30,411 nucleotides of DNA from Clostridia bacterium (GTDB taxonomy: Bacteria; Bacillota_A; Clostridia; Oscillospirales; CAG-272). The stretch spans positions 1 through 30,411 of the forward strand of contig JAFTRQ010000129.1 of the NCBI GenBank assembly GCA_017462125.1, written 5' to 3'. A program made the translations under genes and the position numbers. The first letter of the stretch is position 1; every line of letters begins with the position of its first letter. Below, one piece after another: positions 8,843 to 14,886 of the stretch. The notes below the pieces were generated by a model. That model was not told the DNA's origin and searched no databases. It was given only the letters and a program-made list of their open reading frames with translations.

Positions 8843-8941
8843 GGTGGTGGGATTTACGAACCCTGTTTTGCGCCGAAAATCAACTTGTGCAAAATCGCAC
8901 TTGCGCAAAACGATCAAATCGCAAGCGATTTGAGAGGGTTC
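8843..8941 (-). repeat. tRNA-Thr 3'-tail element, copy 1 (truncated tail)
   Basis: Read on the minus strand, paired arms GAACCCT (8858-8864) and AGGGTTC (8935-8941) enclose two arms: hairpin CAAATCGC/GCGATTTG (8915-8932) and stem GTTTTGCGC/GCGCAAAAC (8865-8873 with 8903-8911). The 3' end is AAATCCCACCACC, the start of the tRNA-Thr 3' tail. The CAGCTCCA end and following hairpin seen in the other copies appear deleted here. Copy 2 lies at 9001-9104. Confidence 0.75.
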
Positions 8942-8960
8942 TATCCGTGACATAACTGCA

Positions 8961-9001
8961 AAGAAGGAACAGCATGGGATAAACCCAAACTGTTCCTTCT
9001 T
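8961..9001 (-). repeat. Hairpin abutting the CCA end of element copy 2
   Basis: A perfect 12-base-pair stem (AAGAAGGAACAG with CTGTTCCTTCTT) encloses an inner GGG/CCC stem with the GGGATAAACCC core. It directly follows the tRNA-like CAGCTCCA end on the minus strand. The real tRNA-Thr terminator (9124-9162) has the same core but a different outer stem. Confidence 0.75.
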
Positions 9002-9104
9002 GGAGCTGGTGGTGGGATTTACGAACCCTGTTTTGCGCCAAAAATCAACTTGAGCAAAATCGCACTTGCGCAAAACGATAAAATGCTTCGCATTTTAGGG
9101 GTTC
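9001..9104 (-). repeat. tRNA-Thr 3'-tail element, copy 2
   Basis: On the minus strand it ends with 20 bases identical to the tRNA-Thr 3' end (9001-9020 equals 9162-9181), including the CCA. The T-arm is broken: the loop is two bases longer and the outer stem pairs are lost. The upstream part repeats copy 1 with GAACCC/GGGTTC arms (9023-9028 with 9099-9104), the same GTTTTGCGC stem, and a changed but still perfectly paired hairpin TAAAATGC/GCATTTTA (9079-9097). Confidence 0.8.
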
Positions 9105-9123
9105 TGCATCTTCTACAAACACA

Positions 9124-9162
9124 AATAAAAGGCAAACGGGATAAACCCATTTGCCTTTTATT
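9124..9162 (-). terminator. Terminator of tRNA-Thr
   Basis: A perfect 13-base-pair stem (9124-9136 with 9150-9162) contains an inner GGG/CCC pair. It begins at the last base of the tRNA CCA on the minus strand and its 3' arm is T-rich (TTTTATT). Confidence 0.75.
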
Positions 9163-9236
9163 GGAGCTGGTGGTGGGATTTGAACCCACGGCCTATTGAT
9201 TACGAATCAATTGCGCTACCCCTGCGCCACACCAGC
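9162..9236 (-). tRNA. tRNA-Thr (anticodon CGU), CCA encoded
   Basis: A full cloverleaf of 75 bases is visible on the minus strand: acceptor GCTGGTG/CACCAGC, D stem GCGC/GCGC, anticodon stem ATTGA/TCAAT with loop TTCGTAA (anticodon CGT), five-base variable region, T arm GTGGG-TTCAAAT-CCCAC, discriminator T and encoded CCA. Its 3' end is the sequence copied into the two neighbouring elements. Confidence 0.97.
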
Positions 9237-9245
9237 GACTTGATT

Positions 9246-9274
9246 ATTATATCATATTTGTTGGTGTTTTGCAA
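9246..9274 (-). promoter_or_regulatory. Promoter of tRNA-Thr
   Basis: On the minus strand TTGCAA (9269-9274), a 17-base spacer and TATAAT (9246-9251) lie 9 bases before the mature tRNA 5' end. Confidence 0.8.
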
Positions 9275-9396
9275 TAGGTTTTTGAAAAAAAGTTGGAATA
9301 TTTTTTTTGCTTATCTCACAAAGTGATTTTTGCTGTTATAGGTAGGCAACTGTTCTTTTTATCTGAATTGATGCATTTTTTATGCATGCGCTTTTT

Positions 9397-10719
9397 TCAA
9401 AACCCCTCGGGAGGCGGGTTTTTATTCTCCGCAAGCTTAATGGCGGTGCTGTTTGTGCTTACGATCTCACAATCGGGGGTACAAGCGACGGTCGGGTCGT
9501 TAAAATTCTCAAACGTTGTGCCGTCGAGAACGATCTTTTTCAGGTTGTGCGCCTCAATCAAAGCCTCGTTCTCAAAGCCCTCCCGTGCGGTCACCTTACA
9601 ATTCTTCATAATCAGAGTGAGCGGCTCATTTGCGGGAGAACTCAGTCTTGAGGGCATACGAACGCCCTCGATGAGGCAATCCTCGAAGGTGATATTGTCA
9701 AGTGCGCGGTTACTGCACCAAAGGTGACCGAAGGGATGATTCAGCACCGAATCGGGATTGTAAAAATCGCAGCTTCGGAATACAATGTTGCCGGGGGTGC
9801 GACGGACCTTGGCGCGATTGTCGCAATAATACAGAAAAACGTCGTGACAACTGTGACGGCAGTTTTCGTCGGTATCGGCTCTGTTTTTCTTTTGCTCGGG
9901 TGTTAAGTGACCGCGAAATCCGTAAGTAGAGGGGGCAGAGCCGTAGCATTCCTCCACAAGCACGTCGCTGCCGCCAAATCGGAGCATACTGCAAGCCGAA
10001 TCAAAGACGCAACGGCGGATTGTGACATCGATATTATCAAAGCCCGCGATGCAATCGTCGCCCGTGCGGAAGACGCAATCCTCGATCAGCACGTTGTCAC
10101 AGGTGCGCACATCGAAGCCGTCGTGGCCGCCACGGACGGAGACGGTTTTACAGGTGATATTTTGGCTGTTCTGGATGGCGTGCGCCCAATTGGCACTGTT
10201 GATGACGGCATAATCTCGGAGAGTGATATTTTTGGAAAACCAGATATTGATGGCGTGGGGGCCGCGATAATTTTCCTCGCCCTGCGCGTCAAAGCAATTC
10301 CTGCCGTCGATAATGGAGCCAAGCTCTCCGATGATCGCTACGTTTTCGGCATTAATGACACGGATTATGGCATTGTTCCATCGGCTGTAGGGCATAATGG
10401 AGCGGGAGGTGTGGCCCTCTACCGCCGTGCTGACGATCATATTGCGATCCTCGACAGGAATGGGCTCCAGCTCATCGTCGAGGTAAGCAAAATAGTCCTC
10501 GGGGTCGATACTTCCGACGAGGCGGGCGTTTCTGAGAAGGTGGAGGGTCACGTTTGAGCGCAGGCGTAGTCCTGCCACAACGTACTCTCCCTCGGGAATA
10601 TCTACAATGCCGCCGCCCGCGAGAAAGCAGGCGTCAATGGCGTTTTGTACCTCGCGTGTGCAAAGCCTTCCATCGCTTGTTGCACCGTAATCCAATATGT
10701 TATACGTCTTATACGTCAT
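9397..10719 (-). CDS. GH28-like right-handed beta-helix protein (polygalacturonase family)
   Basis: The 440-residue protein opens with YNILDYGATSDGRLCTREVQNAIDAC and GGGIVDIPEGEYVV, typical of pectin-lyase-fold GH28 proteins. GHDGFDVRTCDNVLIEDC and RTGDDCIAG give the two acidic motifs (NTD-like and DD). The usual GHG histidine and RIK motifs of GH28 are not evident, so catalysis may differ or be lost. No signal peptide is present, so it would act on imported oligogalacturonides. ATG 10719 has AAAGGA upstream. It is the last gene behind the KDPG aldolase and KDG kinase genes on the same strand, which supports hexuronate or pectin degradation. The last residues (NPPPEGF) are encoded by a terminator-like hairpin. 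Confidence 0.85.
   Translation of the reverse strand: MTYKTYNILDYGATSDGRLCTREVQNAIDACFLAGGGIVDIPEGEYVVAGLRLRSNVTLHLLRNARLVGSIDPEDYFAYLDDELEPIPVEDRNMIVSTAVEGHTSRSIMPYSRWNNAIIRVINAENVAIIGELGSIIDGRNCFDAQGEENYRGPHAINIWFSKNITLRDYAVINSANWAHAIQNSQNITCKTVSVRGGHDGFDVRTCDNVLIEDCVFRTGDDCIAGFDNIDVTIRRCVFDSACSMLRFGGSDVLVEECYGSAPSTYGFRGHLTPEQKKNRADTDENCRHSCHDVFLYYCDNRAKVRRTPGNIVFRSCDFYNPDSVLNHPFGHLWCSNRALDNITFEDCLIEGVRMPSRLSSPANEPLTLIMKNCKVTAREGFENEALIEAHNLKKIVLDGTTFENFNDPTVACTPDCEIVSTNSTAIKLAENKNPPPEGF
9399..9423 (-). terminator. Terminator-like hairpin overlapping the end of the GH28-like gene
   Basis: AAAACCC (9399-9405) pairs with GGGTTTT (9416-9422), with GC-rich sequence between. The stop codon lies in its foot. 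Confidence 0.5.
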
Positions 10720-10756
10720 ATCGTTTTCCTTTCTTGTGAAAAGCTTTTGAAAGAGG

Positions 10757-10797
10757 GGGCGGGGAGAAAAGCTTTTCTCGAAAGTTTTCTCCCCGCA
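10757..10797 (-). other. Hairpin between kdgK and the GH28-like gene
   Basis: GCGGGGAGAAAA and TTTTCTCCCCGC form a 12-base-pair stem, with an inner GAAAAGCTTTTC palindrome. It fills the 96-base gap between two genes of one operon. It could be a processing site or weak attenuator, or a relative of the mosaic repeats. Confidence 0.55.
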
Positions 10798-10815
10798 ATC
10801 TCTATCAAAATCTTA

Positions 10816-11844
10816 TTATCTCTGGATTCTTCCCGAGCCGTCGCCGCCTGCAAGCTTTTCAACCTCAGCGACAGTAACCATATTGTAGTCGCCCTCGATG
10901 GAGTGCTTGAGCGCGGATGCCGCAACTGCGAACTCAACTGCGCCCTGAGTGGACTTGCCGTTCATCAGCGAGTAGATGAGACCGCCGCCGAAGGAGTCAC
11001 CGCCACCGACTCTGTCGATGATGTGGAGGTCGTACTTCTTGGAGAAGCAGTATTCGTCGTCAGCAACGTTATAAAGCATTGCGGACCAGCCGTTGTCAAA
11101 TGCGCTACGGCTCTCACGGAGAGTGATCGCAACGTACTCGAAGCCGAACTTGTCAGCGAGCTGCTTTGCAACAGATTTGTAGCCCTCGTGGTTCAGCTTA
11201 CCGCCGTAGATGTCGGTAGCCTCAGCCTCGATGCCGAATACGTCCTTTGCGTCCTCCTCGTTGGAGATGCAGACGTCAACGTACCGGCAGAGCTCGGTCA
11301 TAGCCTCGCGAGCCTGATCGCGTGTCCAGAGCTTGCCTCTGTAGTTAAGGTCGCAGGAGATCTTGAGACCCTTTGCCTTAGCCGCCTTGCAGGCGTCCTT
11401 GCAGATCTCAACGACGTTAGCTCCCAGAGCGGGAGTAATGCCTGTGAAGTGGAACCACTCGGCACCGTCAAAGATAGCGTCCCAATCGAAGTCCTCGCGG
11501 GTTGCCTTTGCAATAGCGGAGTTTGCGCGGTCGTAGATGCAGACCGAGCCTCTCTGAGAAGCGCCCTTCTCGTTGAAGTAGATACCCACTCTGTCGCCGC
11601 CGCGGACGATCTTTGTGGTGTCAACGCCGTATCTGCGGAGGCTGTTTACTGCCGCCTGACCGATCGCGTGGGTGGGAAGCTTTGTAACGTATGCAACGTC
11701 CATGTTGTAGTTGGCGAGAGAAACCGCAACGTTTGCCTCACCGCCGCCGAATGTGAACTCAACGTGGTCGCACTGAACGAATCTCTCGTAGTTGTAGGGC
11801 TGAAGTCTGAGCATAAGCTCGCCAAACGTAATTACCTTTGCCAT
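10816..11844 (-). CDS. kdgK: 2-keto-3-deoxygluconate kinase (PfkB family)
   Basis: The 342-residue protein is of usual length for PfkB (ribokinase-like) sugar kinases. MAKVITFGELMLRLQP and TFGGGEANVAVSLA give the N-terminal substrate-binding signature. DRVGGGDSFGGGL near the C-terminus is the PfkB signature 2, with Asp283 as the catalytic base. It would phosphorylate 2-keto-3-deoxygluconate to KDPG, which the aldolase encoded upstream then splits to pyruvate and glyceraldehyde 3-phosphate. The start is 11844 (AAAGGA upstream), not the in-frame ATG at 11922, which lies in repeat sequence. Specificity rests on the neighbouring aldolase and GH28 genes. Confidence 0.9.
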   Translation of the reverse strand: MAKVITFGELMLRLQPYNYERFVQCDHVEFTFGGGEANVAVSLANYNMDVAYVTKLPTHAIGQAAVNSLRRYGVDTTKIVRGGDRVGIYFNEKGASQRGSVCIYDRANSAIAKATREDFDWDAIFDGAEWFHFTGITPALGANVVEICKDACKAAKAKGLKISCDLNYRGKLWTRDQAREAMTELCRYVDVCISNEEDAKDVFGIEAEATDIYGGKLNHEGYKSVAKQLADKFGFEYVAITLRESRSAFDNGWSAMLYNVADDEYCFSKKYDLHIIDRVGGGDSFGGGLIYSLMNGKSTQGAVEFAVAASALKHSIEGDYNMVTVAEVEKLAGGDGSGRIQR

Positions 11845-11872
11845 ATTATTTCCTTTCATGCCGAGGGAGGCG

Positions 11873-12112
11873 TTCGAGAAACTTTTTGAAAAAAGTTTCT
11901 CGAGCTCTTCAAAAACTTTCAATAAATCGGTTTACCCAAGGCTTTATTTGTTGTAAAAATTTCAATTTGACTTGCAACACGATAGCGGATTTTCTTCGCT
12001 GAAAATCTCCACCGTTTTAAAAACCAAGCTGTCTGTAATAAAAAACTTTTCTTGGGGAAGTTTTTTGTCGAACTTTTTTTCAAAAAAGCTCGCCGCCGGA
12101 GGCACGCGTCCT
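11873..12112. repeat. Intergenic mosaic repeat, copy C (diverged and interrupted)
   Basis: It begins with a perfect 14-base-pair palindrome TCGAGAAACTTTTT/AAAAAGTTTCTCGA with a GA centre (11873-11902), then a stretch related to bases 1-20 (CAAAAACTTTCAA). About 110 bases unlike copies A and B follow, then a T/A-rich hairpin and the constant block GCCGCCGGAGGCACGCGTC ending at 12111. It fills the 269-base gap between the aldolase and kinase genes of one operon. I see no gene inside. Confidence 0.7.
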
Positions 12113-12113
12113 C

Positions 12114-13070
12114 TTACTTTACAAGATGATAAGCGAAGCCGTTGATCTCGTCGGCAAGGTAGATGAACTTCATATTACCCTTGTCGTCGTATGTAGCGGT
12201 GCTATAGTCGAACTTGACGCCGCGGCGCTCGAGGTGATAAACTGCGCGGTCAACGTTGTTGGTCTGAATTGCGATATGTCCGTTGGTGCCGGGACCCTTC
12301 TCGTTCATCATTTCAAACTCGGGGCTTGCGAAGATAGACTTGCCGCCAACCTTGGGCTCGAAGGAGAAGTAATTCTGAAGAGTGTCAGCAGCGTTTGCGG
12401 AAGTGTCATTGCAGGGATTGATACCGATGTGCTTGAACTTGAAGCCAAGCATTGTGTCAACAGCCTCGCGAACCAGCTTGGTGATACCGTCGAAATCGCC
12501 TGCGGAGATCATCTCGGGCTTAACCATCCAACTTCCGCCACAGCAAACGATCTTGTTGAATGCGAGATAATCGTTTACGTTTGCGGGGCTGACACCGCCT
12601 GTGGGCATAAAGGTCACGCCGCCGTAGGGAGCGGACATAGCCTTGATCATAGCAAGACCGCCGGACTGCTCTGCGGGGAAGAACTTAACGGTGTCGAGAC
12701 CGAGCTCAAGAGCCGCTTCAATTCCCGAAGGATTGTTGATGCCGGGAACGATGGGGCATCCCTTGCTCTGACAGTACTTTACGATCTCGGGATTAAAGCC
12801 GGGGGAAACGATAAATTTTGCGCCTGCTTCGATCGCGTCGTCAACCTGTGCCTTGGTCAGCACGGTGCCTGCGCCCACGATCATATCAGGATATTCCTTT
12901 GCGATAATTGCGATAGCTTCCTTTGCGCAAGCGGTACGGAAGGTAACCTCGGCGCAGGGAAGACCGCCGTCGATAAGAGCCTTTGCAAGGGGCTTTGCAT
13001 CAGCCGCGTTCTCGATCTTGATGACGGGAACAATACCGATTTTGGAGAGTTGCTTTACGATGTCGTTCAT
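12114..13070 (-). CDS. kdgA: KDPG aldolase (Eda) fused to a VOC/glyoxalase-like domain
   Basis: The 318-residue protein has residues 1 to about 208 as a class I KDPG/KHG aldolase barrel: ALIDGGLPCAEVTFRT carries the expected catalytic glutamate and Lys129 in TVKFFPAEQ is the Schiff-base lysine, followed by FMPTGGVSP (phosphate site). Residues of about 212-318 (FKHIGINPCNDTSANAADTL through NGFAYHLVK) look like a VOC-fold domain, making it about 105 residues longer than Eda. It splits KDPG to pyruvate and glyceraldehyde 3-phosphate; the VOC part may bind a metal or a sugar acid, which is inference. ATG 13070 follows CGGAGGA. It is the first gene of the operon and has a consensus promoter. Confidence 0.93.
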   Translation of the reverse strand: MNDIVKQLSKIGIVPVIKIENAADAKPLAKALIDGGLPCAEVTFRTACAKEAIAIIAKEYPDMIVGAGTVLTKAQVDDAIEAGAKFIVSPGFNPEIVKYCQSKGCPIVPGINNPSGIEAALELGLDTVKFFPAEQSGGLAMIKAMSAPYGGVTFMPTGGVSPANVNDYLAFNKIVCCGGSWMVKPEMISAGDFDGITKLVREAVDTMLGFKFKHIGINPCNDTSANAADTLQNYFSFEPKVGGKSIFASPEFEMMNEKGPGTNGHIAIQTNNVDRAVYHLERRGVKFDYSTATYDDKGNMKFIYLADEINGFAYHLVK

Positions 13071-13108
13071 TTTATTTGTCCTCCGAAAACAAAATTATTA
13101 CATTATAT

Positions 13109-13155
13109 ATTATACACCCCTTTTTTGGGTTTGTCAATACGTTTTACAGTAAAAC
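13109..13155 (-). promoter_or_regulatory. Consensus promoter and palindrome upstream of the KDPG aldolase operon
   Basis: On the minus strand a perfect TTGACA (13132-13137) and a perfect TATAAT (13109-13114) are 17 bases apart. Just upstream of the -35 is the palindrome GTTTTAC-A-GTAAAAC (13141-13155), a plausible operator for a hexuronate-responsive regulator. No regulator gene lies nearby. Confidence 0.8.
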
Positions 13156-13197
13156 CCGACTGCGGGAGCGCTTAAAATATGCAAGCGGGCGCCAAGC

Positions 13198-13232
13198 AAA
13201 AAGAGCCTGCCTCGTTGACGGCAGACTCTTGA
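13198..13232 (-). terminator. Terminator after the pyridoxamine kinase gene (probably bidirectional)
   Basis: AAGAG-C-CTGCC pairs with GGCAG-A-CTCTT around a TCGTTGAC loop. T tracts exist on both strands. It lies just after the stop codon at 13236 on the minus strand. Confidence 0.75.
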
Positions 13233-13235
13233 CGT

Positions 13236-14048
13236 TTATTTTTTTAACAGCTTCTCGAAATGAACGCCGTAGAAGATCGGTCTTTCGTCGTTCAGCGTTG
13301 CGTCGATGCTGTCGCAGACGAAATCGGCGGCGATGGCGGCGGAATCGGCGAGAGATCTGCCGTTGATGATCGACGAGAAGCAGACCGAAGCGAATACGTC
13401 TCCCGTGCCGTGGAAGCTTTGCGCCTTTCTGGCATTGAAATCGGAGAAAAAGGTATTTGTTTCGCTGTCGTAACCGTAGCAGCCCAGCTTATCGTCGGAG
13501 AAGCCAACACCTGTCAGGACCGCCTTCTTGCAGCCGAGCGCTGTGAGCGAGAGCAGAATATCCTTGATATATTCCTCGCCGTAGCCGCTTGCGAGATAGG
13601 GCTTGCCAAGCATAAAGCAGGCTTCGGTCAGATTGGGAACGATAATATCAGCCGCGGCGCAAAGCTTTGCCATCTCAAGTGCAAATGCCTCGTCGAAGCC
13701 TTTATAAAGCTTGCCGTTATCGCCCATTGCGGGGTCAACGAATTTCAGCTTTCCTTCACCGAAATCGCGGAATATGCCAAGCACAAGATCGATCTGCTCC
13801 TTGGAGCCGAGGTATCCTGTATAGATGCCGTCAAATGCAATGCCCTCCTTTTTCCAGACCTCACAGATAGGATCGATGTCCTCGGTCAGATCGCGGAAGG
13901 TAAAGCTGTTGAAGGCAGTGTGCGTGGAGAGGACGGCTGTGGGGAGGATGGCGGCTTCGATGCCGTGGGCGGAAATGATGGGAAGGGCTACCGTCAAGGA
14001 GCACTTTCCAACACAGGAAATATCTTGTACCGTTAGGATTCTTTTCAT
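13236..14048 (-). CDS. pdxY: Pyridoxamine/pyridoxal kinase
   Basis: The 270-residue ribokinase-fold protein opens MKRILTVQDISCVGKCSLTVALPIIS, characteristic of PdxK/PdxY vitamin B6 kinases. FDGIYTGYLGS is the substrate loop, FVDPAMGDNGKLY the central motif and SFHGTGDVFASV the anion-hole and catalytic Asp motif. It phosphorylates B6 vitamers in the cytoplasm for salvage to pyridoxal 5'-phosphate. ATG 14048 has CGGAGC upstream; an in-frame ATG at 14078 would start inside the untranslated leader. It stands alone with its own promoter and terminator. Confidence 0.9.
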   Translation of the reverse strand: MKRILTVQDISCVGKCSLTVALPIISAHGIEAAILPTAVLSTHTAFNSFTFRDLTEDIDPICEVWKKEGIAFDGIYTGYLGSKEQIDLVLGIFRDFGEGKLKFVDPAMGDNGKLYKGFDEAFALEMAKLCAAADIIVPNLTEACFMLGKPYLASGYGEEYIKDILLSLTALGCKKAVLTGVGFSDDKLGCYGYDSETNTFFSDFNARKAQSFHGTGDVFASVCFSSIINGRSLADSAAIAADFVCDSIDATLNDERPIFYGVHFEKLLKK

Positions 14049-14086
14049 ATATTTAAGCTCCGTTTGATGAATGATCAATATATATA

Positions 14087-14115
14087 ATTATATTCCTTTT
14101 GCGCTTTCAAGTCAA
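14087..14115 (-). promoter_or_regulatory. Sigma-A promoter of the pyridoxamine kinase gene
   Basis: On the minus strand TTGACT (14110-14115), a 17-base spacer and TATAAT (14087-14092) lie about 40 bases before the ATG. Confidence 0.8.
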
Positions 14116-14148
14116 GAGATTTTTGATTTAAAATGTTTCAAAATTTGC

Positions 14149-14177
14149 TTTACAAATAAGAAAATTTGTGGTATAAT
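14149..14177 (+). promoter_or_regulatory. Sigma-A promoter of nrdR
   Basis: TTTACA (14149-14154), a 17-base spacer with an extended -10 TG, and TATAAT (14172-14177) precede the ATG at 14231. It diverges from the kinase promoter. Confidence 0.8.
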
Positions 14178-14230
14178 TAAACAAACAGATCTTTTTGATC
14201 TTTCAAGCGTATTTTAAGGAGATTAAGCCA

Positions 14231-14698
14231 ATGAGATGTCCGTTTTGCGGCTGTGCCAAGAGCAATGTTTTGGATTCAAGACCCGTGAATGAGGGAAACA
14301 GTATCAGAAGAAGACGTGAATGTGAAGAATGTCAGAAGCGATTCACAACCTTTGAGGTTCTTGAGTCGGTTCAGATCTTCGTTATCAAGAAGAGCGGAGA
14401 GACCGAGCTTTTTGATAGGACGAAATTGCTCGCAGGCGTGCTGAAGGCTACGCAAAAGAGACCTGTCAATGCAGACGAGATCGTTACGGAAATCGAAAAC
14501 GAGCTTCAGAATTCGCTGACAAAGGAAGTGACCACCGCCAGAATCGGTGAGATGGTGATGGAGAAGCTGAAGGTGAGAGACCACGTTGCTTACGTGCGCT
14601 TTGCTTCTGTTTACAGAGAATTTACCGACGTCGAGCATTTCCTCAGCGAGCTTATGGAGCTTCAAAACGGCAAAAAGGACGATAAAGCAGAGGGGTAA
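14231..14698 (+). CDS. nrdR: Transcriptional regulator NrdR
   Basis: The 155-residue protein matches NrdR in length and layout. Residues 1-45 are a zinc ribbon with Cys3, Cys6, Cys31 and Cys34 (MRCPFCG and RRECEECQKRFTTFE). Residues of about 49-140 are an ATP-cone (FVIKKSGETELFDRTKLLAGVLKA). It senses ATP/dATP and represses ribonucleotide reductase genes. ATG 14231 follows AAGGAG at 8 bases. No nrd genes are in the window. A terminator separates it from the next gene. Confidence 0.97.
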   Translation: MRCPFCGCAKSNVLDSRPVNEGNSIRRRRECEECQKRFTTFEVLESVQIFVIKKSGETELFDRTKLLAGVLKATQKRPVNADEIVTEIENELQNSLTKEVTTARIGEMVMEKLKVRDHVAYVRFASVYREFTDVEHFLSELMELQNGKKDDKAEG

Positions 14699-14765
14699 TA
14701 CAACAAGCGGTAGAAAAATAAACAAAATGTTGAAAATTGCTTGATTACATCCAAATATAGAAAAA

Positions 14766-14808
14766 ATTACGGCAACGGAAAAATATCCGATGCCGTATTT
14801 TTGCTTTT
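14766..14808 (+). terminator. Terminator after nrdR
   Basis: TACGGCA/TGCCGTA (14768-14774 with 14791-14797) continues as CGGA/TCCG after one mismatch, and TTTTTGCTTTTTT follows. A candidate sigma-G promoter overlaps its right arm. Confidence 0.88.
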
Positions 14809-14823
14809 TTGCCGCTCATACTA
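14795..14823 (+). promoter_or_regulatory. Candidate sigma-G promoter of the spoVAF-like gene
   Basis: CATACTA (14817-14823) matches the sigma-G -10 pattern CATWHTA. GTATT (14795-14799) matches four of five positions of GHATR, with a 17-base spacer. The ATG is 64 bases downstream. This fits forespore expression of the gene it precedes. Confidence 0.55.
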
Positions 14824-14886
14824 TTTTTGAGGATTACTGTCGCGAGCTTTGCAAAGCTGATACGACGGAGAAGGACGGTATTATAT

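Noticed and set aside
8813..9073. Minus-strand 86-residue reading frame across the repeats
   Set aside because: It reads through both tRNA-tail elements and repeats the same peptide (RKCDFAQVDF) twice because the DNA repeats. There is no ribosome site, and the structure explains the sequence better than coding does.
10645..11889. Long plus-strand reading frame (414 residues) opposite kdgK
   Set aside because: It is antisense to a clear PfkB kinase with intact motifs, and the translation resembles no protein family.
12126..13175. 349-residue plus-strand frame opposite the KDPG aldolase
   Set aside because: It is a shadow of the real gene caused by codon bias; it has no ribosome site and runs through the aldolase promoter.
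14809..14886. Upstream extension of the spoVAF-like protein by 26 residues
   Set aside because: The extra start lies in the nrdR terminator and before the candidate sigma-G -10. ATG 14887 has a better ribosome site and fits the family.
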